A stretch of 64,000 nucleotides of DNA from Chloropicon primus (lineage: Eukaryota > Chlorophyta > Chloropicophyceae > Chloropicales > Chloropicaceae). The stretch spans positions 1-64,000 of the forward strand of contig CP060757.1 of assembly GCA_023205875.1 (NCBI GenBank), written 5' to 3'. Positions 20,203-29,728 of this stretch are shown here, one piece after another. Position 1 is the first letter of the stretch; each line of letters starts with the position of its first letter. The notes below the pieces were generated by a model. The model did no database searches. It was not told where the DNA came from and saw only the letters and a program-made list of their open reading frames with translations. Both the position numbers and the translations under genes were made by a program.

Positions 20203-20545
20203 TCACTCGCTATCACTATTACTGTCACTATCATCGCTATCATCGCTATCACTGTCACTGTATCCTTGATCCTGTTTGATCCACTCAGGGACGTCCCTTT
20301 CTAGACAAGTTTGCTTCGATGTATCGTAGCATGACCTTGGGAACCAAGGACAGGGCGGGTACCGACTGCGGAGCCACTGCAGAACCTCAAGGTGACCTCC
20401 TTGAGCTGCAAAAAACAAGTCTCCAAGGTCCCATCACAAGGTGGAGTTTGGCTTCGAGCCCAGCGCAGAATGTGGAGTTCACCCTGTTTAGCAGCACTGT
20501 TACAAGTCTCCTCGTCTCGTCCAGGGCGTTGGCGTTTATTTATTA
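20203..20545 (-). pseudogene. Ankyrin-repeat gene remnant with frameshift
   Basis: On the minus strand the sequence encodes two ankyrin-like repeats of the type common in algal ankyrin families: ETCNSAAKQGELHILRWARS, then FFAAQGGHLEVLQWLRSRYP, then an acidic (SD)n tail ending in a stop at 20203. The two repeats are in different frames. The shift falls at a T6 run (minus strand) near 20410-20415, where one extra T would restore the repeat consensus. No start codon lies upstream in frame, so the piece is 5'-truncated as well as frameshifted. It occupies the upstream region of USB1 on the opposite strand. A sequencing error in the homopolymer is possible. Confidence 0.7.
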
Positions 20546-20570
20546 TTTTTTTTGGCGCGAAGGACCCTTG

Positions 20571-21311
20571 ATGGCGTTGCCGACGGTGGCGGAGTTGCTG
20601 GGTCCGAGGAGGGGGAGGGAGGGGACAGACGAGGGCGCGGGCGACAGGAGGAAGAACAAGAGGGTTAGGAACACGCCGCACGTGGAGGGGGACTACAGCA
20701 CGCACGTCTTCGTCGATGTACAACACGATCGAGGCTTGTGCGAGGCCATCGAGGCCTTGGCGAGCGACCTCGAGAAGGAGTTGAGGGAGAGGTGCGGCGT
20801 GGTGGTGCAGTCCCTGGGGGAGGGGAGCAAGTGGCACGTCAGTCTGAGCCGGACGGTCGCGCTCAGGAAGGCGCAGATAGAGACGTACACCTCGCTGTTG
20901 AGGAGGCAGGCCAAGGGGCTCAAGGAGTTTGCCTGCGGCTTCGGGGGGGTGGTGGTGCTCCGCAACGACGAGGGGACGACCTCCTTCGTGGCCCTGGCGC
21001 TCGAGGATCGGGGCAAGGGGGAGGGGGGTGGCCTCGATGGGCTGGTGAACCGGGTGGATTGGGTTCACAAGCGGCACGGGCTGCGGGAGTATTATCAGCG
21101 GGAGGAGAGGCTTCACCACCTGTCCCTGTTGTGGGCTCCCGGGGAGGACTTCGCGAGGTTGACCGAGGGAGCAAAGCAGCTCCAAGCAGCGGCGGGGACC
21201 AAGGCGGCTCGGGGTCTGAGGGACGTTCAGCGCCGCCGCGTCTTGCGCGTGAAAGCGATATCGGCCAAGATAGGCAGCCAGATCACGACCTTTTCTCCTT
21301 CACCGACTTGA
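20571..21311 (+). CDS. USB1: U6 snRNA phosphodiesterase USB1
   Basis: A 246-residue intronless 2H-phosphoesterase that trims the oligo(U) tail of U6 snRNA in the nucleus and leaves a protected 3' end. Both catalytic HxS motifs are present: WHVSLSRT at about residue 85 and HHLSLLWA at about residue 183. The N-terminus has a basic patch (RRKNKRVRNTPH) that fits nuclear location. Length is close to yeast and human USB1. ATG 20571 lies just downstream of an A/T-rich stretch and the antisense ankyrin remnant, so the promoter must be short or lie inside that remnant. It converges on the CNB gene, 120 bp away. Confidence 0.88.
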   Translation: MALPTVAELLGPRRGREGTDEGAGDRRKNKRVRNTPHVEGDYSTHVFVDVQHDRGLCEAIEALASDLEKELRERCGVVVQSLGEGSKWHVSLSRTVALRKAQIETYTSLLRRQAKGLKEFACGFGGVVVLRNDEGTTSFVALALEDRGKGEGGGLDGLVNRVDWVHKRHGLREYYQREERLHHLSLLWAPGEDFARLTEGAKQLQAAAGTKAARGLRDVQRRRVLRVKAISAKIGSQITTFSPSPT

Positions 21312-21431
21312 CGGCGACGACGAGGTGGTGGGTTTGTCCCGCGCGTTGCATATTGTATTACCAGTCTTGTATTTTAGAAAAATATCGTTGCTGCATTCTT
21401 GTTGGTGCTCTTCACGCCGTCGCCGTCGTGC

Positions 21432-23666
21432 TCACGTCTTGATCACGTAGGATCTCACCGAGTGTATTCTCCTTCCGTTCTTGTCCACCATCAGGGGAAA
21501 GTTCTTCCTGCTGCTGTACTCGTCCTGGACGGACCGTGATTTCGAGATCACAGAGTTGTACAAAATGGCCCTGTCCTTGAGGTAGTCCCTGAGCTCCGGC
21601 AGCTGCTCCGCCCGCTTCTCGATTCTCTTCTGGGCCAAGGCGTAAAAACCGTCGTAGTACGACGTCCGGAAGGCGGTCTCCTCCCTCAGGTGGTTGATCA
21701 CTTCCTCGTCCACGTGGTCAATGAACTGGACCTTGGAGATGTGAAGGACCTCGAGCTCCGTCACCGCGTGGATCTGGTACCCCCTCTGGAACTGCTGGAA
21801 GACGCACGTCTCGCCAAAGACGTCTCCCTCGTGGAGGTCCCTGATGACGAACAGATTGTGCTCCCTCTTGGAGTGGGACGCGCTCTTGCTGCCCGTTTTG
21901 TTGGACCCCATCGCGCCCATCATGCTGCCCATGGGGGGCTTGTTCTTCCCAAGGGGCAGGCCGGTGAGCTTGTCCACCGCCCCGGGCGAGTGGGCCCCGG
22001 GGCTGAGGCCCCCCTGCATGCCGTGGTGCCTGGCCTTGGAGCTCACCACTTGGAACTTGCTGCTGTGGTCTCCCGTGTTTTGGGGCAAAGAGTGGTTCAG
22101 CAACGAGTTCGTGTCCTTGTTCGCTTGCTTAGTCTGCCTCTGCACGCCGTAGGCGACCACGGCGTGCCCCTTCATGATGAAAGACACGTGGTCGTCCTTG
22201 TCTGGGTTGAACATCGTCCCCCGGTTGTGGGTCTGGATCACAAAGTACGGAGCGATGCTCTCGATGTGGCCGCGGGTGCAGTTTCGGAACAGCCTCAAGG
22301 TGGACAGGGCCCCAAGGTTCACCTGCTGAGTCTTCTGGTGCTCGTTCTTCATCAAGTAAAGGTAAGACCCTTTGTCCAGGGTCAGCAGCACGGTCTCCTC
22401 GGCGCAGACGGCGCTCGCGGCCCTGGCCCTGTCGCTCAGCAAGGCCAGCTCCCCGAACCCCTGGCCGGTCTCGAGCTCCGTCAGCAGCTGGGACCCGCTC
22501 GCGATGATCAGACTCTTTCTCCTCTGCCTCCTCGTCGTGATCTTCGAGATGCTTATCCCGTTGGACCTCTCGGGGCTGTGCTGCAAGCCAGTGGAGGCCA
22601 CGTTGGAGCTGCTCTCGGTCTCGTGCTTTCCTGCCGAGGCCTCCTGGCTCGTCGCGGGCCTCCCGCCCGAGCCCTCGCTTTTGTGCCCCCCCTGGTCGTC
22701 GTTCCCGGGGTTGTCGTCCCCGGCATCCGCCTTGGAGCCCGCCTGCCCCTTATCCCTGTCCCCCTGGCTCGTGTGAAGGTCTCTCTTCTTCTCGGACGCC
22801 GCGGACGAGTCCTTGGCCATCGCCAAGGCGGCCAGCTTGTTGCTGTTCAGGTCCTGCTCGTCCAGCTGGGCCATCTGCTCCACTTGGATCCTCACCCGGC
22901 CGTACGCGATGATGTAGTACTTTCCAGAGTTCCCTGGCTGGTCGCCCTGCACGAACACGACCTCGTTGGCCTTGAAGTGCTCCATCTTCATCGCCGCTGC
23001 CATGTCCTTCTGGATGCTCCGGTTGTACTTGCTGAAGAACTCCGTCTGAAGGGTCTGGGATATCAAGTTGTGGACCTCCTCGATCTCCTCGGTGGTCCTC
23101 TCCTCCGGGGGCTTCAAGAAAGCTTTCCTGTTGCGGAGGAGGAGGGCCTTGATGGCGTCCCCCTTGCCGCTGTAAACCTTGGCCTTCTCCTTGCTCTGCC
23201 AGCCGCTGTTCGCCGTGCGGCTCTCCCCCGTGGCCCTACTCGCGGAGCTCAGGTCGTCCAGCCCGCTCCGCCACCGGGAGATGTAGTCGTCCACGCCGCT
23301 CAGCATGTTCTCGAACTTGCTCTTGGTGGCCCCCGCCCCAGAGGGAGGCGGTCCGGTCCCGGTCCTCTCCTTCCCCGCGCCCGCGGGCTTGGGTCTCCTC
23401 TTCCCTCTCGACAACCTCGCGCGGCTGCTGATGGGACCCACGGTCGCGTAACTCGGCTTCGTCACCCCTGTGCTCGCCCCAGCCCCCCCCTGGTTCCCCT
23501 GGCTCGCCCCTCCAGAAGTCGACGCGACCGGCGGACTCATCCCTCCTCCTCCTCCTCCTCCTTGGTGGCCTTGGTGGTTCAAGTGCTCGCCGCCACTCGG
23601 CTTGTTCCTCGCCGCGGCGGTGGCGTTGCTCCTGTTCTGCCCCCCGCCCGTCTTCTCCCAGGGCAT
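21432..23666 (-). CDS. Protein with two cyclic-nucleotide-binding domains
   Basis: A 744-residue protein. Residues 1-170 are Gly/Ser/Pro-rich and disordered. A helical segment (about 170-225) leads into a first CNB domain starting FKANEVVFVQGDQPG. That domain is split by an insert of about 130 polar residues (Gly/Ser/Asp/His-rich) and resumes at ETGQGFGELALLSDRARAAS, whose FGELAL...RAA is the phosphate-binding cassette. A second CNB domain follows (about 500-690), with another polar insert and a cassette HEGDVFGETCVF that lacks the Arg of the usual RxA motif, so it may bind a ligand weakly or not at all. No kinase or channel domain is present, so it is not a whole PKA subunit or ion channel. 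A link to the cyclase gene at 9418 is only suggestive. The frame stays open upstream without an ATG; ATG 23666 is the first. Confidence 0.82.
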   Translation of the reverse strand: MPWEKTGGGQNRSNATAAARNKPSGGEHLNHQGHQGGGGGGGMSPPVASTSGGASQGNQGGAGASTGVTKPSYATVGPISSRARLSRGKRRPKPAGAGKERTGTGPPPSGAGATKSKFENMLSGVDDYISRWRSGLDDLSSASRATGESRTANSGWQSKEKAKVYSGKGDAIKALLLRNRKAFLKPPEERTTEEIEEVHNLISQTLQTEFFSKYNRSIQKDMAAAMKMEHFKANEVVFVQGDQPGNSGKYYIIAYGRVRIQVEQMAQLDEQDLNSNKLAALAMAKDSSAASEKKRDLHTSQGDRDKGQAGSKADAGDDNPGNDDQGGHKSEGSGGRPATSQEASAGKHETESSSNVASTGLQHSPERSNGISISKITTRRQRRKSLIIASGSQLLTELETGQGFGELALLSDRARAASAVCAEETVLLTLDKGSYLYLMKNEHQKTQQVNLGALSTLRLFRNCTRGHIESIAPYFVIQTHNRGTMFNPDKDDHVSFIMKGHAVVAYGVQRQTKQANKDTNSLLNHSLPQNTGDHSSKFQVVSSKARHHGMQGGLSPGAHSPGAVDKLTGLPLGKNKPPMGSMMGAMGSNKTGSKSASHSKREHNLFVIRDLHEGDVFGETCVFQQFQRGYQIHAVTELEVLHISKVQFIDHVDEEVINHLREETAFRTSYYDGFYALAQKRIEKRAEQLPELRDYLKDRAILYNSVISKSRSVQDEYSSRKNFPLMVDKNGRRIHSVRSYVIKT

Positions 23667-24218
23667 TGCGTGTGTTGAGCAAGTCTTGGCACGCGCAGGC
23701 CGTCCTTCCTCACGAACACGTCGTCGTCGTCGTCTTACCCTCGGCGTGGCCGTGTCACAAACAACCCACAACAGAGACAGAGACAGAGACAGAGACAGAG
23801 ACAGAGGAAGCGCGTCGTGTTGTTACTGTGCGGTGCGGTGTGGTTGGAAGGTGTCCTTGTGTCGTAGTGTCCCAGGTGCGTTTCGTTTCCTTCCCTTGCC
23901 TCGGGTCCCCCTCGCCCTCCCCCTCGCCCTCGCCCTCGCGCTCTTCTTCGTGCTCTCTTGTTAATGTTGGGGTGGGGTCCGGGATGCGGAGGGTCGAAAC
24001 CAAGATACGAGCTTTGACTCCTGGTTTCGGATCCTTGTACTCGGATCCATGAGGAACGAACCTCTCCCACCGAAGACCTAAAGAGCGGGAAACCGAGGAC
24101 TGCCAAGGCGTTTCGTTCTCGGCGATCAGTTTTTTCGGGATCGCGGCGATCGATCATCGATCGTAAGACCGGACGAGACGAAGAGCGAAGAGCGAAGACC
24201 GGACGAGACGAAGAAGGG
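23667..24218. promoter_or_regulatory. Divergent promoter region, CNB gene / MFS gene
   Basis: It holds a (GAGACA)n tract at about 23770-23806 and CCTCGC repeats at about 23910-23940. On the minus strand a consensus 5' splice site (GGGTAAGACG) near 23745 might belong to a 5'-UTR intron of the CNB gene. On the plus side the last 50 bases are almost all purine and carry an 18-base direct duplication, GACCGGACGAGACGAAGA, at 24167 and 24197, just before the MFS start. Confidence 0.5.
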
Positions 24219-25968
24219 ATGAGGGGGAACGCAAGACAGACATCCTTGGCAACCACAGCCGTGCCGACTCGTGTGGTGTGCTTCGCAAGAAACGCAAACG
24301 AAAGCGCAAACGCAAACAGAGGGAGACCGAGACCGAGAGGATGCACCACCAAGGGGTTCGCTTCCGCTTCCTCGGCGACGAGGAGGGGCGCCGTCGCGAG
24401 GAGGGAGGCCATCGGAGGGGGGGACGGGAGGGAGTGGACCGAGCAAAACTTCAGGGACGTCAAGGTGAAGGCTGGATCATCTGCTGAGGCGGAGCCCGCA
24501 CCCGTGGGCATCTTCGACAAGGTGAGTGGAGTGCTTCCTTCGGGAAACGCGCGAGAACGGAAGGGAACAGGGAGGGGAACGTCAATCGATCGATATCACC
24601 TCGCTGACATCCATCTGCTTGCTTTTGTCTGCGTCCTTCGGGACCAACCTGGTTCTCTCGGTCATCATCATCATCCCGTTCCCATTTCAGATCTACCGCG
24701 TGGTCCCGAACGCCAGCAACAACCGTTCGCTGTGGGGGGTGGGACTCATGCAACTGCTGTGGACGGCGTCCACGCTGATGTACGTCTCGGTGCTGCCGAT
24801 CTACATGAAGCAGGAGCTCGGGTTGTCCAACACCAAGATTGGCGTCCTGGAGGGTGCGGCCGTGGCCTCGGCCTTCTTCTCCAAGGTGTTCTCGGGGATC
24901 ATCAGCGACGCGCTCAGGTCGCGCACCGCTGTCATCTTCGTCGGAGCCATGCTGACCCTCGCCTGCAAGCCGATGTTCGCGGCCTCCGCGTCGATCAAGG
25001 CGACCTACGGGGCGACAGTGTGCTTCTACTGGATCTTCTCCGGGAAAATCGCGGACAGGCTGAGCAAGGGAATCAGGGCCGCGCCCACGGACGCCCTGCT
25101 GGCCGACCTGTCCCCCGGGGACGCGAGGAGCAAGGCCTTCTCCCTGTGCCAGTCGCTCGCGACGTTCGGAGGTGTGCTGGGATCCTCCGTCACGGCTGCC
25201 ATGCTGTTCAGGGGGGTCTCCTACGAGACCATTTTCTTGCTGGCCGCTGTCCCCTCCGCGCTCGCGATCTTCGTCCTCTTCACTGCCGTCAAGCAGCCGG
25301 AGCTGTCTTCCGAGGCAGGGGAATCCTCGACCAACGGCGCGGCCTCCTCGTCGAGCAAGAAGTCCTCCGGAGGCTTCGGCGAGGTCCTGAAGAACGCCGC
25401 GAGCTTGCCTTGGCAGTTTTACTTTTCTGCCCTCATCGTGAGCACCTTGTACATCGCCAGGTTCTCCGAGTCTTTCGTGATTCTCAGGGCCAAGAGCCTG
25501 GGGTGGGAGACCGCCGCCTTGCCCCTCCTGCTCACCAGCAACCAGATTCTTCAGGGACTCTTCACCTACCCCATGGGGATGCTCGCGGACAACTTGGGAA
25601 GGAAGCAGATTCTGACCGTCGGGTTCCTCGTGCTGCTTGCCGCGAACGCAGTGTTCATCTTTGTCAACCACCCAGTCGGAGCAGTCATCGGGTTCTTGAT
25701 CGTGGGTCTCCACATGTCCATGACCCAGGCGAACACCAAGGCCTTGCTGACCGAGTACATCAACCCCACCCAGAGGGGCACGGCGTTTGCCATGTTCGCC
25801 GTCTTCAGCGGCTTTGCCTTGTCCTTTGGAAACACCCTGGCGGGAATATTGAACGACAAGTATGCTGGCATTGGTTGCTTCTACGGGGGAGCTGCAGCTA
25901 CGACTGCGGCAACCATCCTGCTCCTCATCTACTTTTCCGTCGTGGGCAACAAGCAGCAGAAGGCCTGA
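24219..25968 (+). CDS. MFS transporter, 2 exons
   Basis: Exons are 24219-24521 and 24691-25968, giving 526 residues; the 169 bp intron is GT-AG (GTGAGT...TTTCAG), phase 0. The first 100 residues are Ala/Arg/Ser-rich and could be a plastid transit peptide. About 12 hydrophobic segments follow. Between segments 2 and 3 the MFS motif A region reads SDALRSRTA, and a family motif KGIRAAPTDALLADLSP sits near segment 4-5, a pattern seen in bacterial-type MFS exporters of small solutes. The central loop is Ser-rich (SSSSKKSS). The substrate cannot be assigned. ATG 24219 follows a purine-rich leader. TGTAA at 25998-26002 fits a polyadenylation signal. Confidence 0.85.
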
Positions 25969-25997
25969 GAATGAAAGAAAACCGTAACGGTACAAGT

Positions 25998-26002
25998 TGT
26001 AA
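25998..26002 (+). terminator. Candidate TGTAA polyadenylation signal
   Basis: TGTAA lies 30 bases after the stop codon of the MFS transporter gene, at a distance that fits green algal polyadenylation. Confidence 0.4.
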
Positions 26003-26125
26003 CGAAAGTCCTTTTTTTGTAGAGCAAATCATCGAGCTCTCGGCGGCGGCGGCGAAACGCACACCCCACAAAATGAAAAAGAATGCTTTTTGTCGATTTG
26101 ATTACAATGAATTGACTGCTAACTT

Positions 26126-29100
26126 TCAACCTTTTGTCCAGACAGCGAAGCCGTTCCCGCTGCTTTCCAGGACCCAGCCGTCTTTGGTCGCGGGCGACCA
26201 CGATCCCTGGCCCACCTTAACGGCCAACTTGTTGTCGACGTAAGCCGCGTAGAGGTTGTCCTTGGCCTCCACAATCTTGACCTTGGACCTGGAATGAATG
26301 TCCTTCTTCCTTCTGAGGGCCACGAGCTCGCAAATCTTCTGTGAAACCTCCGATCCCCAATCGAAGAGGTGGTCCCAGAACACCGAGGGCGTTCCCGGAT
26401 GGGTGAGAATGTACGCGTACCCCATGAGAATTTTGTCAGCAGGGAAAGGCCAGTGAGCCTGCGTGCTGCCCGTGTCGTGGTTGTCCAAGAACGTGACCGC
26501 GTGGCTGGGCCACACGCCCATTACTCCAGGAGGGCGGCCCTCGGTGTCCACCAGCCTCCAAAGCTCGTTCCTTCCCACTGCCTCCTGCAGGATGCCCTTG
26601 GTGGTGAAGTCAAATGCGGCTGACTTGCCTCCGGCTTGGTCGCACCAGTCCACCACCCTCTGCCTGTGGTGGTCCTGGTTGTAGGACAGGGTGCCATCCC
26701 CGCCGTAGTTGCAGGTCTCCCAGAATTCCCCCACCGAGAACTCCGGCCTGCAGGCCTCCACGTACTCTCCAACGAATTGCCCGCTGTACCCCTTGGTGAA
26801 GTCGAACCGGAGCGACTTGAACCCAACCTCTTCGCTGAGCAGCCACTTGAGCCACCCCTTCAGGTCTTCCCTCACAAAGTCCTGGGAGTGATCAATGTTA
26901 GGGGCCGCAGTGAAGTCATCCCCAGACTTGTTATTGCCCTGCCCCCCGAACTGGTGGTTATCCCTGCAGATGGCCCTCTCGTCCCAGCCCATCTTTGTGC
27001 CGTCCCACCTGTTCCACTTTCCACCAGCGCCCCGCGTGGTGGCGCACCTGTGGTTGATCACAATGTCCGCCATGGGGTGGAGCTCGTATTCGCCCATGCA
27101 CGAAATGACTCGCTTCAACTGCTCCATGGAGCCGTACTTGGTGTTCAAGTTGTACAGGTCCCTGGGGAGGTAGCCCTGAGGGGCAATCGAGTCGGATGGC
27201 GGCGGGAACCAGACGCCAGAAAAGCCCGCGGACTTGATCTCCGGGACCTTCTCCCTGATGATGTCGTACCAGTTCAGGTTGTGAGATTCCCAGTGGAAAC
27301 CCTGCAGCAGGATTTCTCTGCCGTGGTCCAGTCTCCAGAGCATCACGCTCGTGTCGATCTTGGGGGGAGCGACATCAAGGAGCCTGGGCTCTTCCTGCCT
27401 CGGCGGTTCAACAACGGCTGGCTCGGCCGTTATGACCTCAGCGCTGGGAGGAGCGGTCCAGGCATCCTCCAGGGCCTTGAGCCTCTCGTCGATATCGACG
27501 AGAGACTGGCTGCCGGTTTCGGCCTTCACCTTGTCTTCCACGTCTTGAATCCTTTGGAACAGGTTGTCCAGAACGCCCTTGTGGCCGCCGGCCCGCCCCG
27601 TCGATTCCTGCTCCGCGGTGCTGGTGCTGGCGGCGTACCCTAGCAAGGCGCCGAGCACCCCGAACCACCCAAGCTGCTTGTCCGAAGGCGTGCTCCCCTG
27701 AAGCTTTTGATCCGCGATCCCCTCCAGCCTCTCGATTTGGGTGTTGAGAAGCTGCTCCCTCTTCTTGCTCTGAGTCCTGGCCTTCTCCAGCTGGTGCTCA
27801 ACGTGCTGCAGCCTCTTCTCGAGCACCTCGTTGCTCTCCTGGAGCATGCTTGCCACCCTCTCATCCATCGCGGACGAGATGTCCACAAGCTGCTTTCTCA
27901 GCCTCTCGAAGTTGTCGCCGTCCAGAAAGCCCCTTGGGGGCGTGCCGCCGCTTCCAGGAAACGCAACGTCCGGAGCCGTTGCCCGCTGGGACGACAGGGC
28001 ACTGCTCTTGGCATCCGTGCCGATCTTCAGGATCGTCTCCAGCGAGTCGACTTGGGCCTGAAGCTCCTCCAGCCTCCCCTCCCTGCCCGACAGCGTCTCC
28101 ACAGTGTCGTTCAAGGAGGTCACCTTCTTTTGCAGGCTGCTGATGCTGAAGACTCTTTCCTCCCCCGCTTCCTTCACCGGAAGTGGGGATGCCCCACCGA
28201 GGTCCGAGTTTCCGGGCATGTTTCGCCGCTGCCTCACCCTCTCCAAGGCGCCCGCGTACTTCTGCTGGATCGTGGACAGCTGCGGCTGCGGCTGCGGCTC
28301 CGGCTCAGTGGACTCGCTCTCCTCTCTCGTGCGCCGGGGCGGGGGCATCGTCGTCGTCGTCCTGTCCCTCGTCAAACTCGCGAACGCTTGCTCTCGTTCC
28401 CGGTCTTCCTCCTTGGCGACCTTTGGCTTCCCCCACCTCCTCCACCTCTTCGCCTGCTTCGGTGGTTGCGGTTCCGCCGCGACCTGCTGCTCGGCGCGAG
28501 GCTCGGCCTTCTCCAGGACCACTCCCGCCCCTGGGAGCGGGGCGGAGGAGTTCGTGTCCACGAACCACACCCCGGAGCTCCTCAGGTTTGGAGGAGCGGC
28601 GAGGGTGGCGCCGCCCCCCGCCGCCTTGCTCGCCGCTTTCCCGCGGGCGGGGCCGCCCTGGCTGGAGCCAAAAGGGGAGGGAGCGCCCTCCGAGGTGGAC
28701 CCTCCGCCGTACTGCAGTTTCTGGTTCCTCTTGGGGGGCAGCGGGGGCAGGCGGATCGAGGAACCCGGTGGTAGTGGCGAGCCCGGGCCCCCGCTGCGGG
28801 CGGCGGAGGGCCCTGGAGCGACTTCTTGGTCACCACCACCACCGGTGAGGAGCGACTTGAGCTGCACGAGCGCGAACAGGCCGAGGAGGGTGCCTGCAAC
28901 GCCCCCAGGAGTCACGGAGGGGGCGAAAGGAACCTGCTGCTGCGTCGTTCTCACAAGTCGCCTCGCATCATCCACCGCCGTTGTTTCCGCCATCATGACT
29001 TCCCTGGAGAGCGGTCCGAAGACCCCGCTCGGCGGGAGCCCCCTCTCCCTCTGCCAGGCGGCGAGCGCCACCCTGGTGTCCCCGTCAAAGTACCTCGCAC

Positions 29101-29383
29101 CCGTTGCCTGGTCTCGTTCTCGTGACTGGAGGAACTTCATGGTCTCCAACCTGTCCTGCAGCCACTCGACCCCCTTCCCCTCGCTCCCTTCCCTCAACAC
29201 TCCCACCGCGTCAGACGACCCACCACCCACCGCTCGGTGCCTCCTCCTCGTCCTCGTCCTCGTCCTCGTGTTGCTGCTGCTCCATTGGAATGGGACGGAG
29301 GCCGAGGTCGTCGTTGTTGTTGTTTTTGTTTTTGTTTTTGTTTTTGTGGGTGGTTGTGGTCGGGCACGAGGACCCAACATCAT
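26126..29383 (-). CDS. Alpha-amylase with N-terminal peptidoglycan-binding-like domain
   Basis: A 1085-residue intronless protein. After a Thr/Arg-rich N-terminus, residues about 75-140 form a PG_binding_1-like fold (WLQDRLETMKFL, then YFDGDTRVALAAWQRERGLP and GVFGPLSREVM), found in plant and algal plastid proteins as well as bacterial enzymes. A hydrophobic segment (AGTLLGLFALVQLKSLL) follows, then a disordered region and coiled coils (about 520-650) and a second hydrophobic stretch (LGWFGVLGALLGYAAS). The last 400 residues are a plant-type GH13 alpha-amylase: DIVINHR, RFDFTKGYS with the nucleophile Asp, VGEFWE with the acid Glu, and FLDNHDTGS. It should cut alpha-1,4 bonds of starch, probably in the plastid. 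The membrane segment and coiled coil suggest it is tethered. An open frame extends upstream without an ATG. Confidence 0.88.
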   Translation of the reverse strand: MMLGPRARPQPPTKTKTKTKTTTTTTSASVPFQWSSSNTRTRTRTRRRHRAVGGGSSDAVGVLREGSEGKGVEWLQDRLETMKFLQSRERDQATGARYFDGDTRVALAAWQRERGLPPSGVFGPLSREVMMAETTAVDDARRLVRTTQQQVPFAPSVTPGGVAGTLLGLFALVQLKSLLTGGGGDQEVAPGPSAARSGGPGSPLPPGSSIRLPPLPPKRNQKLQYGGGSTSEGAPSPFGSSQGGPARGKAASKAAGGGATLAAPPNLRSSGVWFVDTNSSAPLPGAGVVLEKAEPRAEQQVAAEPQPPKQAKRWRRWGKPKVAKEEDREREQAFASLTRDRTTTTMPPPRRTREESESTEPEPQPQPQLSTIQQKYAGALERVRQRRNMPGNSDLGGASPLPVKEAGEERVFSISSLQKKVTSLNDTVETLSGREGRLEELQAQVDSLETILKIGTDAKSSALSSQRATAPDVAFPGSGGTPPRGFLDGDNFERLRKQLVDISSAMDERVASMLQESNEVLEKRLQHVEHQLEKARTQSKKREQLLNTQIERLEGIADQKLQGSTPSDKQLGWFGVLGALLGYAASTSTAEQESTGRAGGHKGVLDNLFQRIQDVEDKVKAETGSQSLVDIDERLKALEDAWTAPPSAEVITAEPAVVEPPRQEEPRLLDVAPPKIDTSVMLWRLDHGREILLQGFHWESHNLNWYDIIREKVPEIKSAGFSGVWFPPPSDSIAPQGYLPRDLYNLNTKYGSMEQLKRVISCMGEYELHPMADIVINHRCATTRGAGGKWNRWDGTKMGWDERAICRDNHQFGGQGNNKSGDDFTAAPNIDHSQDFVREDLKGWLKWLLSEEVGFKSLRFDFTKGYSGQFVGEYVEACRPEFSVGEFWETCNYGGDGTLSYNQDHHRQRVVDWCDQAGGKSAAFDFTTKGILQEAVGRNELWRLVDTEGRPPGVMGVWPSHAVTFLDNHDTGSTQAHWPFPADKILMGYAYILTHPGTPSVFWDHLFDWGSEVSQKICELVALRRKKDIHSRSKVKIVEAKDNLYAAYVDNKLAVKVGQGSWSPATKDGWVLESSGNGFAVWTKG

Positions 29384-29728
29384 GATGGCGGGCGGGGTTG
29401 GCGCTTCACTCAGGTCAACTGGGTTGCCCTCCTTCCCCTTTTTCTTTTGTTTTCTTTTGTTTTGGGTTTGAATTTGGCGGGAACGGAGGAAAATTGAGGC
29501 CGAAAAACGAGACATTTCCCGGGAAAGAAACAGAGAGCCAAGAGCAGAAGGGAAGAGGTCGGGGTCGGGGTCGGGGTGTACCACGACGAGCACGACGAGC
29601 GCAAGGGCAAGCTTAAGGTCCTCACTCTCTCTTTTACCTTGTGCTGCGAAGGCAACACCAAGGAAGAGTCTCTCTTGTTGTTGTTGTGTTGTGTTGTGTT
29701 GTGCGGAGTGGAGGAGGATACGAAGAGG
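29384..29728. promoter_or_regulatory. Divergent promoter, amylase / Grx-DEP-DUF547
   Basis: No gene is visible. A GGTCGG repeat at about 29558-29576 and a (TTG)n/TGTTG run near 29673-29702 are present. The 25 bases before the plus-strand ATG are nearly all purine. A TTTTC/TTTTG stretch lies at about 29440-29465. Confidence 0.45.

Noticed and set aside
21690-23678. 662-residue open frame on the plus strand
   Set aside because: Antisense of the CNB protein; Leu/Val/Arg-rich with no motif.
23666-23771. Longer N-terminus of the CNB protein
   Set aside because: The frame is open to 23771, but only a TTG codon starts it there; the first ATG is 23666.
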